Shown in pieces: positions 1-8,463 of a DNA stretch of 64,000 bases. Under the pieces are notes generated by a model, which was not told the DNA's origin, searched no databases, and saw only the letters and a list, made by a program, of their open reading frames with translations. The position numbers were made by a program, and so were the translations under genes. The stretch is from CBDBJQ01 sp965206405 (GTDB taxonomy: Bacteria > Pseudomonadota > Alphaproteobacteria > UBA8366), in contig CBDBJQ010000006.1 in assembly GCA_965206405.1 (NCBI GenBank), forward strand, positions 868,001-932,000, read 5' to 3'. Positions within the stretch are counted from its first letter, which is position 1, and every line of letters starts with the position of its first letter.

Positions 1-255
1 TGGTGGCCGGAATCGCCGGCGCGGCCCCCTCCAATATCGCCCACGGCATACCCAAGATCACCAGATCGGAAACCGGCCGGGGATTGCAGGCTTTTCGTAT
101 TGCCTCGTGATCCGTGGCGCCACTGTGGGTTATCCCGGATTTTCGAAGGTCGGCGAGGATAGCATAAGCCCCCGGAACCGCCTCCGAGAAACTATCCTGG
201 GAGACCCTTCGGGAGGTTTCTCGAAGCCTCCCTGAAAGGTCGATTTTTCCTGCAT
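1..255 (-). CDS. Partial hypothetical protein, N-terminal 85 codons
   Basis: On the minus strand an ATG at 255-253 opens a frame of 85 codons that stays open to the window edge; an in-frame TAA lies immediately before the ATG, so this is the earliest start. The predicted N-terminus begins MQEKIDLSGRLRETSRRVSQ and later contains SDLVILGMPWAILEG. Third codon positions are moderately GC-rich, as expected for a coding frame here. I do not recognise the family, and no clear ribosome binding site precedes the ATG. It would be divergent from rpsL, with the str promoter between them. An open frame this long could arise by chance, and a plus-strand frame is also open over about 80 codons here, so this is tentative. 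Confidence 0.4.
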
Positions 256-274
256 TTATGGTGTGGATTCGGGG

Positions 275-303
275 TTGACGGAAATCGTCGTCATCCCTAT
301 TAT
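275..303 (+). promoter_or_regulatory. Sigma70-type promoter of the str/S10/spc run
   Basis: TTGACG at 275-280 and TATTAT at 298-303 are separated by exactly 17 bp. Each hexamer matches five of six consensus bases. It is the best promoter upstream of rpsL and faces the ribosomal genes. Transcription would start near 310, leaving a leader of roughly 245 nt. Confidence 0.7.
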
Positions 304-557
304 CCCCCGGCTTTAATGCGGTGAGGACTGGCTGTAGGCGCTGATGGCCCTGTTGCTGTCGGGGCAGACCTAGACGTAGTCCGGCCAAACCAGACGCAGA
401 GTGCGGTTTTTGCAGGCCGCAATTATTAAGTTTTCGGGATTCTGGGGTGTGGGTTGTTGCCCTGTCCGGGTCTCTCGTTGATGCTTGTTGCATCCTCGAC
501 TGACGGTGATTCCGTAGCGCGGATGCAGGGGAACAGACAGGGATTCGGAGACGTTTG
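304..557 (+). promoter_or_regulatory. Long 5' leader of rpsL
   Basis: About 250 bp without a convincing gene lie between the promoter and rpsL. The stretch holds a small perfect hairpin, GATGC-TTGTT-GCATC (480-494), and a weaker one, TGCGG...CCGCA (about 401-420). I see no recognisable riboswitch, leader peptide or tRNA. A leader this long could carry attenuation or autoregulation of the ribosomal operon, but that is inference. Confidence 0.35.
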
Positions 558-929
558 ATGCCGACGGTCAACCAGTTGGTCCGCAAGGGACGCAAAAACA
601 AACCGGCTCGCAACAAGGTCCCGGCGCTGAATGCCTGCCCGCAAAAACGGGGTGTCTGCACGCGCGTCTACACCACGACCCCCAAAAAGCCGAACTCGGC
701 TCTGCGCAAAGTCGCCCGTGTCCGTCTGACTAACGGCTTCGAGGTGACGAGCTACATTCCCGGTGAGGGGCATAACTTGCAGGAGCATTCGGTTGTCCTG
801 ATCCGCGGTGGCCGCGTCAAGGATCTGCCGGGCGTCCGCTATCACATCATTCGCGGCACCCTGGACACACAAGGTGTCGATGACCGCCGCCAGCGTCGTT
901 CTAAATACGGCGCCAAACGGCCGCGCTAG
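558..929 (+). CDS. rpsL: 30S ribosomal protein S12
   Basis: S12 sits in the decoding centre of the small subunit. The 123-residue product is a full-length bacterial S12. TTPKKPNS carries Lys43 and Lys44, and GRVKDLPG carries Lys88 and Asp89; these are the classical streptomycin-resistance positions and are wild type here, so the protein should be of the sensitive type. Asp89 is the residue modified by RimO in other bacteria. The ATG at 558 is preferred over the adjacent in-frame TTG at 555 because S12 normally begins M-(P/A)-T-V-N-Q. It is the first gene of the str cluster, 17 bp before rpsG. Confidence 0.97.
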   Translation: MPTVNQLVRKGRKNKPARNKVPALNACPQKRGVCTRVYTTTPKKPNSALRKVARVRLTNGFEVTSYIPGEGHNLQEHSVVLIRGGRVKDLPGVRYHIIRGTLDTQGVDDRRQRRSKYGAKRPR

Positions 930-946
930 GTCCGGGGGAAGATTCA

Positions 947-1417
947 ATGTCGCGACGTCGCCGTGCAGCCAAGAGAGATCTTCTTCCTGATGCTAAGTTC
1001 GGGGACGTTGTGCTGAGCAAGTTCATCAACAGTGTGATGCGCGATGGCAAGAAGTCGGTTGCCGAGCGCATCGTTTACGGTGCTCTCGACCAGATCAGCG
1101 CGCGAAACAGCGGCGATGTCGTAAGGCTGTTTCATGATGCGATCGAGAACGTCAAACCGGAGCTTGAGGTGCGATCCCGCCGTGTCGGCGGTGCCACTTA
1201 CCAGGTTCCGGTGGCCGTTCGTGCCGAGCGGGCCCAGGCTCTCGCCTTCCGATGGCTCATCCAGATAGCGCGAAGTCGGTCTGAGAACACCATGACCGAG
1301 CGGCTTTCCGCAGAGCTCATGGATGCGGCCGGCAACAAGGGTGGGGCGGTCAAGAAACGGGAAGACACGCACCGAATGGCCGAGGCCAACCGGGCCTTTT
1401 CCCACTATCGCTGGTAA
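947..1417 (+). CDS. rpsG: 30S ribosomal protein S7
   Basis: S7 nucleates assembly of the 30S head and contacts mRNA at the exit site. The product is 156 residues, normal for the family, with the basic N-terminus MSRRRRAAKR and the conserved segment SKFINSVMRDGKKSVAERI. A purine-rich GGGGGAAG lies before the ATG. It is co-directional between rpsL and fusA, the usual str-operon order. In enterobacteria S7 is the autogenous repressor of this operon; whether that holds here cannot be read from the sequence. Confidence 0.97.
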   Translation: MSRRRRAAKRDLLPDAKFGDVVLSKFINSVMRDGKKSVAERIVYGALDQISARNSGDVVRLFHDAIENVKPELEVRSRRVGGATYQVPVAVRAERAQALAFRWLIQIARSRSENTMTERLSAELMDAAGNKGGAVKKREDTHRMAEANRAFSHYRW

Positions 1418-1440
1418 CGCCAGCACCTAAGGTATTCCCA

Positions 1441-3519
1441 ATGTCTTCTCGCACCCCCATCGCTCACTGCCGCAATATCGGGATCATGGCCCATATCGAC
1501 GCGGGCAAGACGACGACGACAGAGCGAATCCTCTATTACACCGGGCGGTCCCACAAGATCGGCGAGGTCCATGAGGGCAACGCCACTATGGATTGGATGG
1601 AGCAGGAGCAGGAACGCGGCATCACGATTACCTCGGCCGCGACAACCTGCAGCTGGCTCGATCATCGTATCAACATCATCGACACGCCGGGCCATGTCGA
1701 CTTCACTATTGAGGTCGAGCGCAGCCTGCGTGTTCTCGACGGTGCGGTCGCCGTTTTCGACAGCGTTGCCGGGGTCGAGCCGCAATCCGAAACCGTGTGG
1801 CGGCAGGCCGACAAGTACAACGTGCCGCGTCTATGTTTCGTCAACAAGATGGACCGGATGGGCGCCGATTTCTTCCGCTGTGTCGGAATGCTGTCCGATC
1901 GGCTTGGCGCCGTTCCCCTGACCCTTCAACTGCCGCTTGGCGCGGAAGCCGACTTCGTCGGCATCGTCGATCTCGTCGCCATGAAGGCGGTGATCTGGAA
2001 GGACGAAACCCTCGGCGCCGAGTTCGAAATCACCGATATTCCCGATGATATGGCCGCCCAGGCGGCCGAGTATCGCAAGAAGCTGGTCGAGACGGCGGTC
2101 GAACAGGACGACACCGCGATGGAGGCCTATCTCGAAGGCGGCAATATCGACGAAAAAACCCTGCATGACTGTATCCGCAAGGGCACCGTTGCCGGCGCCT
2201 TCGTGCCGGTCCTGCTCGGATCGGCTTTCAAGAACAAGGGTATCCAGCCCCTGCTCGACGCCGTAGTGCACTACCTGCCCTCGCCGGACGAGGTCGGCAG
2301 CGTGATCGGGATTTCCGGTGGCGCCGACGCCGAGCCGGAAGAGCGCGAAAGCCGCGATGACGCGCCGTTTTCGGCCCTCGCTTTCAAGATCATGAACGAC
2401 TCCTATGTCGGTTCGCTGACCTATGTCCGGATCTATTCGGGAACCGTGAAATCTGGTGACCAGCTCGTGAATGCGGGCAAGCGCAATCGCGAAAGGGTCG
2501 GCCGCATGTTGCTCATGCATGCCAACCATCGCGAGGATATCAAGGAGGCTCATGCCGGCGATATCGTCGCGGTAGCAGGCCTGAAATCGACGACGACGGG
2601 CGACACGCTGTGCGATCCGCAGAAACCAATCATCCTCGAAAAGATGGAGTTTCCGGATCCGGTGATCGAAATCGCGGTCGAGCCGAAGACCAAGGCTGAC
2701 CATGACAAGATGTCGACGGCTCTGCAGCGCCTCGCGGCGGAGGATCCAAGCTTCAGGATCGCCAATGACCCCGAGAGCGGACAGACCGTCATCAAGGGGA
2801 TGGGCGAACTGCATCTCGAGATTCTCGTCGACCGAATGAAGCGGGAATTCAACGTCGCCGCCAATGTCGGGGCTCCGCAGGTCGCCTATCGGGAGACCAT
2901 CACGCGTCCGACATCGATTGACTACACGCACAAGAAACAGACTGGCGGCGCAGGCCAGTTCGCCCGCGTCGAAATGGAGTTCGAGCCTGGCGATGTGGGC
3001 TCCGGTGTTGTGTTCGATAGCAAGGTCGTCGGCGGCTCGGTGCCGCGTGAGTTCATTCCGGGAGTCGAGAAGGGAATGCGGGCGGCGAGCGAAACCGGCA
3101 TTCTGGTCGGCTTCCCGATGATCGACTTCAGCTGCCGCCTCGTTGACGGTGCGTCGCACGATGTCGACTCCTCTGTCATGGCTTTCGAGATCGCGTCCCG
3201 TGCAGCTTTCCGGGAGGCGATGCAGAAGGCCGGACCGGTGCTTCTCGAGCCGATGATGGAAGTCGAGGTGGTGACCCCCGAAGAATACATGGGTGACATC
3301 ATCGGCGATCTGAACAGCCGGCGCGGCAACGTGACCAGCATGGACCAGAGCGGCAACGGGCGCATCGTCAAGGCCCAGGTGCCGCTAGCTAACATGTTCG
3401 GCTATATCAACACCTTGCGTTCATCCAGTCAGGGGCGGGCGCAGTTCACCATGCAGTTCGACCACTACGCGAAAGTACCTCAGGCAATTGCCGAGGAACT
3501 GCGCGAGAATCTCGCGTAA
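1441..3519 (+). CDS. fusA: Translation elongation factor G
   Basis: EF-G is the GTPase that drives ribosomal translocation and, with RRF, ribosome recycling. The 692-residue product has the full G domain: P-loop AHIDAGKT (17-24), the switch-I threonine in RGITIT (60-65), DTPGH (81-85) and NKMD (135-138). Domains II-V follow at normal length, including GGAGQFARVEMEFEP of domain IV and EYMGDIIGDLNSRRG in domain V. It lies 23 bp after rpsG and 27 bp before tuf. A large minus-strand open frame across it is a codon-bias shadow. Confidence 0.97.
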   Translation: MSSRTPIAHCRNIGIMAHIDAGKTTTTERILYYTGRSHKIGEVHEGNATMDWMEQEQERGITITSAATTCSWLDHRINIIDTPGHVDFTIEVERSLRVLDGAVAVFDSVAGVEPQSETVWRQADKYNVPRLCFVNKMDRMGADFFRCVGMLSDRLGAVPLTLQLPLGAEADFVGIVDLVAMKAVIWKDETLGAEFEITDIPDDMAAQAAEYRKKLVETAVEQDDTAMEAYLEGGNIDEKTLHDCIRKGTVAGAFVPVLLGSAFKNKGIQPLLDAVVHYLPSPDEVGSVIGISGGADAEPEERESRDDAPFSALAFKIMNDSYVGSLTYVRIYSGTVKSGDQLVNAGKRNRERVGRMLLMHANHREDIKEAHAGDIVAVAGLKSTTTGDTLCDPQKPIILEKMEFPDPVIEIAVEPKTKADHDKMSTALQRLAAEDPSFRIANDPESGQTVIKGMGELHLEILVDRMKREFNVAANVGAPQVAYRETITRPTSIDYTHKKQTGGAGQFARVEMEFEPGDVGSGVVFDSKVVGGSVPREFIPGVEKGMRAASETGILVGFPMIDFSCRLVDGASHDVDSSVMAFEIASRAAFREAMQKAGPVLLEPMMEVEVVTPEEYMGDIIGDLNSRRGNVTSMDQSGNGRIVKAQVPLANMFGYINTLRSSSQGRAQFTMQFDHYAKVPQAIAEELRENLA

Positions 3520-3546
3520 CCAGTTCAATTATCCGGAGTTGAGGGT

Positions 3547-4737
3547 ATGGCAAAACAAAAATTTGAGCGCACGAAGCCGCACTGCAACATCGGCACGATT
3601 GGCCATGTGGATCACGGCAAGACGACGCTGACGGCTGCGATCACGAGGGTTTTGTCGGAGGCCGGCCAGGCCGAGGCGACGTCGTATGAGGAGATTGACA
3701 AGGCGCCCGAGGAGAAGGAGCGCGGGATCACCATCAATACGGCGCATGTTGAGTACGAGACAGACCAGCGCCACTACGCGCATGTCGATTGCCCGGGCCA
3801 CGCCGACTACATCAAGAACATGATCACCGGCGCGGCGCAGATGGACGGGGCGATTCTGGTGGTTTCGGCTACCGACGGGCCGATGCCGCAGACGCGCGAG
3901 CACATTCTGCTCGCGCGCCAGGTGGGTGTTCCGGCGATTGTGGTGTTCATCAACAAGGTGGACCAGGTCGATGATGAGGAGCTGCTTGATCTGGTGGAGC
4001 TCGAGATTCGCGAGTTGCTGGATTACTACGAATTTCCGGGCGACGACATTCCGATCGTCCGCGGCAGCGCGCTTGCGGCCCTTGAGGGCGGCGATGCGGC
4101 GGCGGGAAGCGACGCGATCAAGAAGTTGATGGAGGCTGTGGATACCCATGTTCCGCAGCCGGAACGTCCCAAGGACATGCCGTTTCTGATGCCGATCGAG
4201 GACGTGTTTTCGATTTCGGGCCGGGGGACGGTGGTGACGGGCCGTATCGAGCAGGGTGTCGTGCGCACGGGTGGCGACATTGAGATCGTGGGCATCAAGG
4301 AAACCTCGAAGACGGTGTGCACGGGCGTTGAGATGTTTCGCAAGATCCTCGACGAGGGCGAGGCCGGCGACAATGTCGGGTGCCTTCTGCGCGGTATCGA
4401 CCGCGAGGAGGTGGAGCGGGGCCAGGTTTTGGCGGATCCGGGTACGATCACGCCGCACACGAAGTTCAGCTGCGAGTGCTACATCCTGGAGAAGGAGGAG
4501 GGCGGGCGTCATTCGCCGTTTTTCTCGAATTACCGCCCGCAGTTTTACTTCCGGACGACGGATGTGACGGGTTCTGTGGAGCTTGGTCCGGACAAGGAGA
4601 TGGTTCTGCCGGGAGACACGGTGAAGATGGACGTGTCGCTGATCGTTCCGATCGCGATGGACGAGGGGTTGCGTTTCGCCATCCGCGAGGGTGGCCGGAC
4701 TGTCGGCGCCGGCGTCGTCACGGCCATCAAGGAATAA
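3547..4737 (+). CDS. tuf: Translation elongation factor Tu
   Basis: EF-Tu delivers aminoacyl-tRNA to the ribosome. The 396-residue protein has GHVDHGKT (19-26), DCPGH (81-85) and NKVD (136-139), followed by domains II and III with GRGTVVTGRIEQG and RPQFYFRTTDVTG. A GGAG ribosome binding site precedes the ATG. The gene lies between fusA and rpsJ. Its third codon positions look richer in G and T (GTG valine, GTT, GGG) than those of fusA, which could reflect very high expression or conversion with a second tuf copy elsewhere. Only one copy is in the window. Confidence 0.97.
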   Translation: MAKQKFERTKPHCNIGTIGHVDHGKTTLTAAITRVLSEAGQAEATSYEEIDKAPEEKERGITINTAHVEYETDQRHYAHVDCPGHADYIKNMITGAAQMDGAILVVSATDGPMPQTREHILLARQVGVPAIVVFINKVDQVDDEELLDLVELEIRELLDYYEFPGDDIPIVRGSALAALEGGDAAAGSDAIKKLMEAVDTHVPQPERPKDMPFLMPIEDVFSISGRGTVVTGRIEQGVVRTGGDIEIVGIKETSKTVCTGVEMFRKILDEGEAGDNVGCLLRGIDREEVERGQVLADPGTITPHTKFSCECYILEKEEGGRHSPFFSNYRPQFYFRTTDVTGSVELGPDKEMVLPGDTVKMDVSLIVPIAMDEGLRFAIREGGRTVGAGVVTAIKE

Positions 4738-4792
4738 AGCAGGGCGTCGCGTAACACCACGCAATCGCGCGGGCAGGAAACGGACCGGGATA

Positions 4793-5101
4793 ATGGACAG
4801 TCAGAATATCCGCATCAATCTGAAGGCGTTTGATCATCGCATTCTCGATCAGTCCACGCAGGAGATCGTGAATACGGCGAAGCGCACGGGTGCCGAGGTT
4901 TGCGGGCCGATTCCGCTGCCGGTCCGGATCGAGCGCTATACCGTCCTGCGCTCGCCGCATATCGACAAGAAGAGTCGCGAGCAGTTTGAGATCAGGACCT
5001 ACAAGCGGATACTCGACATCGTTGATCCGACACCCCAGACAATCGATGCCTTGATGAAGCTTGACCTCGCTGCCGGGGTCAATGTGGAAATCAAGACCTA
5101 G
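4793..5101 (+). CDS. rpsJ: 30S ribosomal protein S10 / NusJ
   Basis: S10 is part of the 30S head and, as NusE, also joins NusB in antitermination complexes. The 102-residue product begins MDSQNIRINLKAFDHRILDQ and contains GPIPLPVRIERYTVLRSPH, the family core. The ATG at 4793 is chosen over longer upstream possibilities because S10 normally starts a few residues before IRI-LKAFDH. The gap after tuf is only 55 bp with no terminator or promoter visible, so the S10 cluster appears to be read from the str promoter. Confidence 0.96.
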   Translation: MDSQNIRINLKAFDHRILDQSTQEIVNTAKRTGAEVCGPIPLPVRIERYTVLRSPHIDKKSREQFEIRTYKRILDIVDPTPQTIDALMKLDLAAGVNVEIKT

Positions 5102-5112
5102 GAGTGGGTGTG

Positions 5113-5997
5113 GTGCGTAGTGGACTCATAGCCCGAAAACTTGGGATGTCCCGCGTGTTCGACGCCAACGGGACACATGTGCCCGTCACTGTGCTCAAGA
5201 TCGATGAGTGCGAGGTGGTGGCGGTGCGCCGTCGCGAGATCCACGGCTACGATGCGGTCCAGCTCGGTGCGGAGAACGCTAAGGAAAAACACACAACGCG
5301 CCCCCAGCGCGGACACTTCGCCAAAGCGGGTGTTTCGCCGAAGCGCCGTCTCGCCGAATTCCGGGTGACGGAGGACACGTTGCTTGAGGTCGGCGCAGAG
5401 CTTACGGCAGCGCATTTTGTCGAGGGACAGTTCGTCGACGTCAGCGGTCGCAGTATTGGCAAGGGGTTTGCCGGGGCAATGAAGCGCCACGGCTTTTCCG
5501 GTCTCAGGGCGAGTCATGGCGTGTCGGTGTCCCATCGCAGCCATGGGTCGACCGGCAACAGCCAGGATCCCGGAAAGGTCTTCAAGGGCAAGAAGATGGC
5601 CGGGCATATGGGTACCCGCCGTATCACAACCCAAAATCTGAAGGTCGTCTCTGTTGACGCAGACCGCGGCCTGCTTTTCGTCAAGGGAGCGGTGCCAGGC
5701 TCAAAGGGCGGCTGGGTCCTGATCCAGGACGCAATCAAGCGGAAACTTCCTGAGGAGGCACCACTGCCGGCCGGGTTGCGCGGCGACCCGAATGCAGTCG
5801 ACGCCACCAAGGGAACTGCCACCGAAGAAACATCTGCTGAAGAGACAGTAGAAGAGACCATCGCTGAAGAGGCGGCCGTTACCGAAGAAACAATCGTCAA
5901 AGAAACCTCCGCCAAGGAGGCGCCTGCTGAGGAAACCAGCGATGACAGCGCGGGCGGCGACGAGGCCGACAACAAGAAAAGCGGAGGCGGGGAGTGA
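5113..5997 (+). CDS. rplC: 50S ribosomal protein L3 with acidic C-terminal tail
   Basis: L3 is an early-assembling 50S protein reaching the peptidyl-transferase centre. The core (about residues 1-215) is typical: MRSGLIARKLGMSRVF at the start, GKGFAGAMKRHGFSG, SHRSHGSTGNSQDPG (the glutamine methylated by PrmB in E. coli) and KGAVPGSKGGW. GTG at 5113 is chosen because AGGAG ends 8 nt upstream and L3 proteins usually begin M-R-(S/T)-G; GTG codons at 5104 and 5110 are alternatives. The product is 294 residues, against about 209 in E. coli. The extra C-terminus (from about 5800) is a Glu/Thr/Ala-rich tail built of degenerate pentapeptides such as SAEET, IAEEA and PAEET. Confidence 0.95.
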   Translation: MRSGLIARKLGMSRVFDANGTHVPVTVLKIDECEVVAVRRREIHGYDAVQLGAENAKEKHTTRPQRGHFAKAGVSPKRRLAEFRVTEDTLLEVGAELTAAHFVEGQFVDVSGRSIGKGFAGAMKRHGFSGLRASHGVSVSHRSHGSTGNSQDPGKVFKGKKMAGHMGTRRITTQNLKVVSVDADRGLLFVKGAVPGSKGGWVLIQDAIKRKLPEEAPLPAGLRGDPNAVDATKGTATEETSAEETVEETIAEEAAVTEETIVKETSAKEAPAEETSDDSAGGDEADNKKSGGGE

Positions 5998-6002
5998 ACG
6001 TC

Positions 6003-6623
6003 ATGAAGTGCGGCGTCATTTCCTTCGACAATAAGGCGGCCGGGGAGATTGAGCTTTCTGAGGCTGTGTTCGGCGCCGAGGTGCGCACCGACATCCTCGC
6101 CAGGACGGTGAACTGGCAGCTAGCCGGTCGCCGCGCCGGGACGCATAAAACCAAGGGTATGGGCGAGGTTAGAGGCACAACCGCGAAGTTCAGGCCCCAG
6201 AAGAAGACCGGGTCGGCGCGTGTCGGCTCCGCGCGCGCACCGCACCGACGCGGCGGCGGCGTGGTGTTCGGCCCCGTGGTCAGGAGCCACGCCCACAAGC
6301 TTCCCAAGCGCGTGCGCCGAATGGCCATGCGCTGCGTCCTGTCCATGAAGCGGAACGAGGGCAAGCTGGTTGTGCTCCGGGACGTGGTTTTCCAGAGTTC
6401 CAAGACGTCGGAGCTGGCCGAGCGGTTGCGTGAACTGGGATGGCAGAAGCCGCTGATCGTGGTCGGCGAAAACATGGACAAGAATCTTTCGCGCGCGGCG
6501 CGGAACCTCGCCGACGTGCAGATTTTGCCGGCCGCCGGTGCGAATGTTTTCGACATCATGCGTTGCGAGACTCTAGTCCTCACCCAGGGCGCGATCGCGG
6601 CGCTCGAGGCGCGGCTGTCATGA
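6003..6623 (+). CDS. rplD: 50S ribosomal protein L4
   Basis: L4 lines the exit tunnel with an extended loop. The 206-residue product begins MKCGVISFDNKAAGEIELSE and holds the tunnel-loop segment with GTHKTKGMGEVRG and APHRRGGGVVFGP. ATG 6003 is preferred over the upstream in-frame GTG 5994 because GGGAG lies 8 nt before it and related proteins start at MKC. Its stop overlaps the rplW start (ATGA), implying translational coupling. Confidence 0.95.
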   Translation: MKCGVISFDNKAAGEIELSEAVFGAEVRTDILARTVNWQLAGRRAGTHKTKGMGEVRGTTAKFRPQKKTGSARVGSARAPHRRGGGVVFGPVVRSHAHKLPKRVRRMAMRCVLSMKRNEGKLVVLRDVVFQSSKTSELAERLRELGWQKPLIVVGENMDKNLSRAARNLADVQILPAAGANVFDIMRCETLVLTQGAIAALEARLS

Positions 6624-6946
6624 GCTGGAAATACTACCGCAAGCAGACGGAATTGAGCTCCGACCGAGTCTACGAGGTGCTTCGTTCGCCGGTGATCAGC
6701 GAAAAGGCGATGCGCAGCCTGGAAGATGGGCAGGTCACTTTTAAGGTGGCAATCGACGCGACCAAGCCCGAGATCAAAGCTGCGATCGAGAAGCTCTACA
6801 ACGTCAATGTTCGTACGGTGAACACGATCCGGCAGAAGGGCAAGGCTGTGCGGTTTCGCAACCGTCCGGGCCGGCGCAGCGGTTACAAGAAAGCGGTCGT
6901 CAGGCTCGAAGAAGGCCAATCGATCGACGTGACGACGGGACTTTGA
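6620..6946 (+). CDS. rplW: 50S ribosomal protein L23
   Basis: L23 sits at the tunnel exit and docks trigger factor and SRP. The 108-residue product has the core VLRSPVISEKAMRSLE, the segment LYNVNVRTVNTIRQKGK and a basic loop. The ATG overlaps the rplD stop by four bases (ATGA). About 20 residues, MSWKYYRKQTELSSDRVYEV, precede the conserved LRSPVISEK motif, slightly more than in many bacteria. rplB follows 4 bp downstream. Confidence 0.94.
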   Translation: MSWKYYRKQTELSSDRVYEVLRSPVISEKAMRSLEDGQVTFKVAIDATKPEIKAAIEKLYNVNVRTVNTIRQKGKAVRFRNRPGRRSGYKKAVVRLEEGQSIDVTTGL

Positions 6947-6950
6947 CGCC

Positions 6951-7784
6951 ATGGCACTGAAAGTATTCAAACCAGTCACGCCTGGTCAGCGCGAGCTTGT
7001 CATCGTCGACCGCTCGGAGTTGCACAAGGGCAAGCCTGTGAAGACCCTGACGCGGGGGTTGTCGCAGAAGGCTGGCCGCAACAACACCGGTCGCATCACG
7101 GCTCGTCGTCGCGGGGGCGGGCATAAGCGCCGGTATCGTCAAATCGATTTCAAACGGCAGAAAATGGACATGCCGGCAACGGTTGAGCGCATCGAATATG
7201 ACCCGAACCGGACCGCGTTCATCGCCCTGGTTCGCTACGAGGACGGAGAGCTGAGCTATATCCTTGCGCCCCAGCGGCTGAATGCCGGCGACAAGGTCGT
7301 ATCTTCGCGCAAAGCCGATATCCGGCCGGGAAACGCGATGCCGATGGACAGTATTCCCGTCGGCACGATTGTCCACAATGTCGAGATGAAGCCCGGCAAG
7401 GGCGGGCAGATCGCGCGCAGCGCCGGTGCCTACGTCCAGATTGTCGGACGGGATACAAGATACGTTCAGCTAAAACTCGGCTCGGGCGAGGTGCGGATGG
7501 TGAACGCCGACTGCATGGCGACCATCGGCGCGGTCTCGAATCCCGATCAGGCCAACATCAAGCTCGCCAAGGCCGGCCGCAAGCGCTGGCTCGGCAAGCG
7601 GCCGTCGGTCAGGGGCGTTGCCATGAACCCGGTCGACCATCCCCATGGCGGTGGTGAGGGCAAGAGTTCCGGTGGCCGACACCCGGTGACGCCCTGGGGA
7701 AAGTCGACCAAGGGGTTGCGGACACGCAGCAAGAACAAGGCGAGCGACCGGCTGATTGTCCGTCGGCGCTACAAAAAGAAGTAG
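6951..7784 (+). CDS. rplB: 50S ribosomal protein L2
   Basis: L2 is needed for subunit joining and peptidyl-transferase activity. The 277-residue product is full length, with the highly conserved basic loop GRITARRRGGGHKRRYR and the C-terminal NPVDHPHGGGEG motif whose histidine (about residue 230) is essential in E. coli L2. The C-terminus is strongly basic and ends RRRYKKK. It lies between rplW and rpsS in canonical S10 order. Confidence 0.97.
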   Translation: MALKVFKPVTPGQRELVIVDRSELHKGKPVKTLTRGLSQKAGRNNTGRITARRRGGGHKRRYRQIDFKRQKMDMPATVERIEYDPNRTAFIALVRYEDGELSYILAPQRLNAGDKVVSSRKADIRPGNAMPMDSIPVGTIVHNVEMKPGKGGQIARSAGAYVQIVGRDTRYVQLKLGSGEVRMVNADCMATIGAVSNPDQANIKLAKAGRKRWLGKRPSVRGVAMNPVDHPHGGGEGKSSGGRHPVTPWGKSTKGLRTRSKNKASDRLIVRRRYKKK

Positions 7785-7799
7785 GCGGAGGATTAACTG

Positions 7800-8078
7800 G
7801 TGTCTCGTTCCGTATGGAAAGGTCCGTTTGTCGATGGCTATCTTCTCAAAAAAGCGGAGATCGTCAGGTCATCGGGGCGCAATGACGTCATTCGTACATG
7901 GTCCCGCCGTTCGGTCATCTTGCCGCAGTTCGTCGGCCTGATTTTCGGCGTCCACAACGGACAGAAGTTCATTCCTGTTCTCGTGACGGAGAACATGATC
8001 GGTCACAAGTTCGGCGAGTTCTCGCCGACCAGAACCTTCTATGGCCATGCGGCCGATAAGAAGGCACGGAGGGCCTGA
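7800..8078 (+). CDS. rpsS: 30S ribosomal protein S19
   Basis: S19 is in the 30S head and contacts the A-site finger of the large subunit. The 92-residue product reads MSRSVWKGPFVDGYLLKKAE at the start and includes VHNGQKFIPVLVTENMIGHK and GEFSPTRTFYGH, all family signatures. The start is GTG at 7800 with GGCGGAGG about 8 nt upstream; no ATG is better placed. Confidence 0.96.
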   Translation: MSRSVWKGPFVDGYLLKKAEIVRSSGRNDVIRTWSRRSVILPQFVGLIFGVHNGQKFIPVLVTENMIGHKFGEFSPTRTFYGHAADKKARRA

Positions 8079-8082
8079 GGCG

Positions 8083-8463
8083 ATGGGTAAACAGAAAGCC
8101 GAGCGGCGCCTCGCTGACAACGAAGCAATGGCCTACGCCCGGATGCTGCGGGTGAGCCCGCAGAAGCTGAACCTGGTGGCCCAGATGATCCGCGGAAAAT
8201 CCGCGAGTGCGGCACTGGACACCCTGGCCTTTTCTCGCCGCCGCATCGCCGCGGAGGTGAAGAAGGTGGTGGAATCGGCGGTTGCCAATGCCGAGAACAA
8301 TCATGATCTCGACGTGGACAATCTGTATGTGAAGGAAGCGACAGTGGGCAAGAGCATAGTGATGAAGCGGTTTCGGCCACGGGCCCGGGGGCGGGCTGGC
8401 AGGATCCAGAAACCGATCAGCAATCTGAGGGTTGTGGTCGAGGAACGTGAGGGGGCTGAGTAA
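8083..8463 (+). CDS. rplV: 50S ribosomal protein L22
   Basis: L22 contributes a beta-hairpin to the exit tunnel, the site of some macrolide-resistance mutations. The 126-residue product contains VSPQKLNLVAQMIRGKSAS and the hairpin region KRFRPRARGRAGRIQKPISN. ATG 8083 follows CGGAGGGCCTGAGG and lies 4 bp after rpsS; an upstream in-frame ATG at 8041 lies inside rpsS and is not used. Its TAA overlaps the rpsC ATG by one base. Confidence 0.95.
   Translation: MGKQKAERRLADNEAMAYARMLRVSPQKLNLVAQMIRGKSASAALDTLAFSRRRIAAEVKKVVESAVANAENNHDLDVDNLYVKEATVGKSIVMKRFRPRARGRAGRIQKPISNLRVVVEEREGAE

Noticed and set aside
1831..3159. Minus-strand open frame of 442 codons across fusA
   Set aside because: Antisense to a highly conserved gene in GC-rich DNA; no family motifs and no ribosome binding site.
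3529..4764. Minus-strand open frame of 411 codons across tuf
   Set aside because: Shadow of EF-Tu codon bias; product is Arg/His-rich with no recognisable domain.
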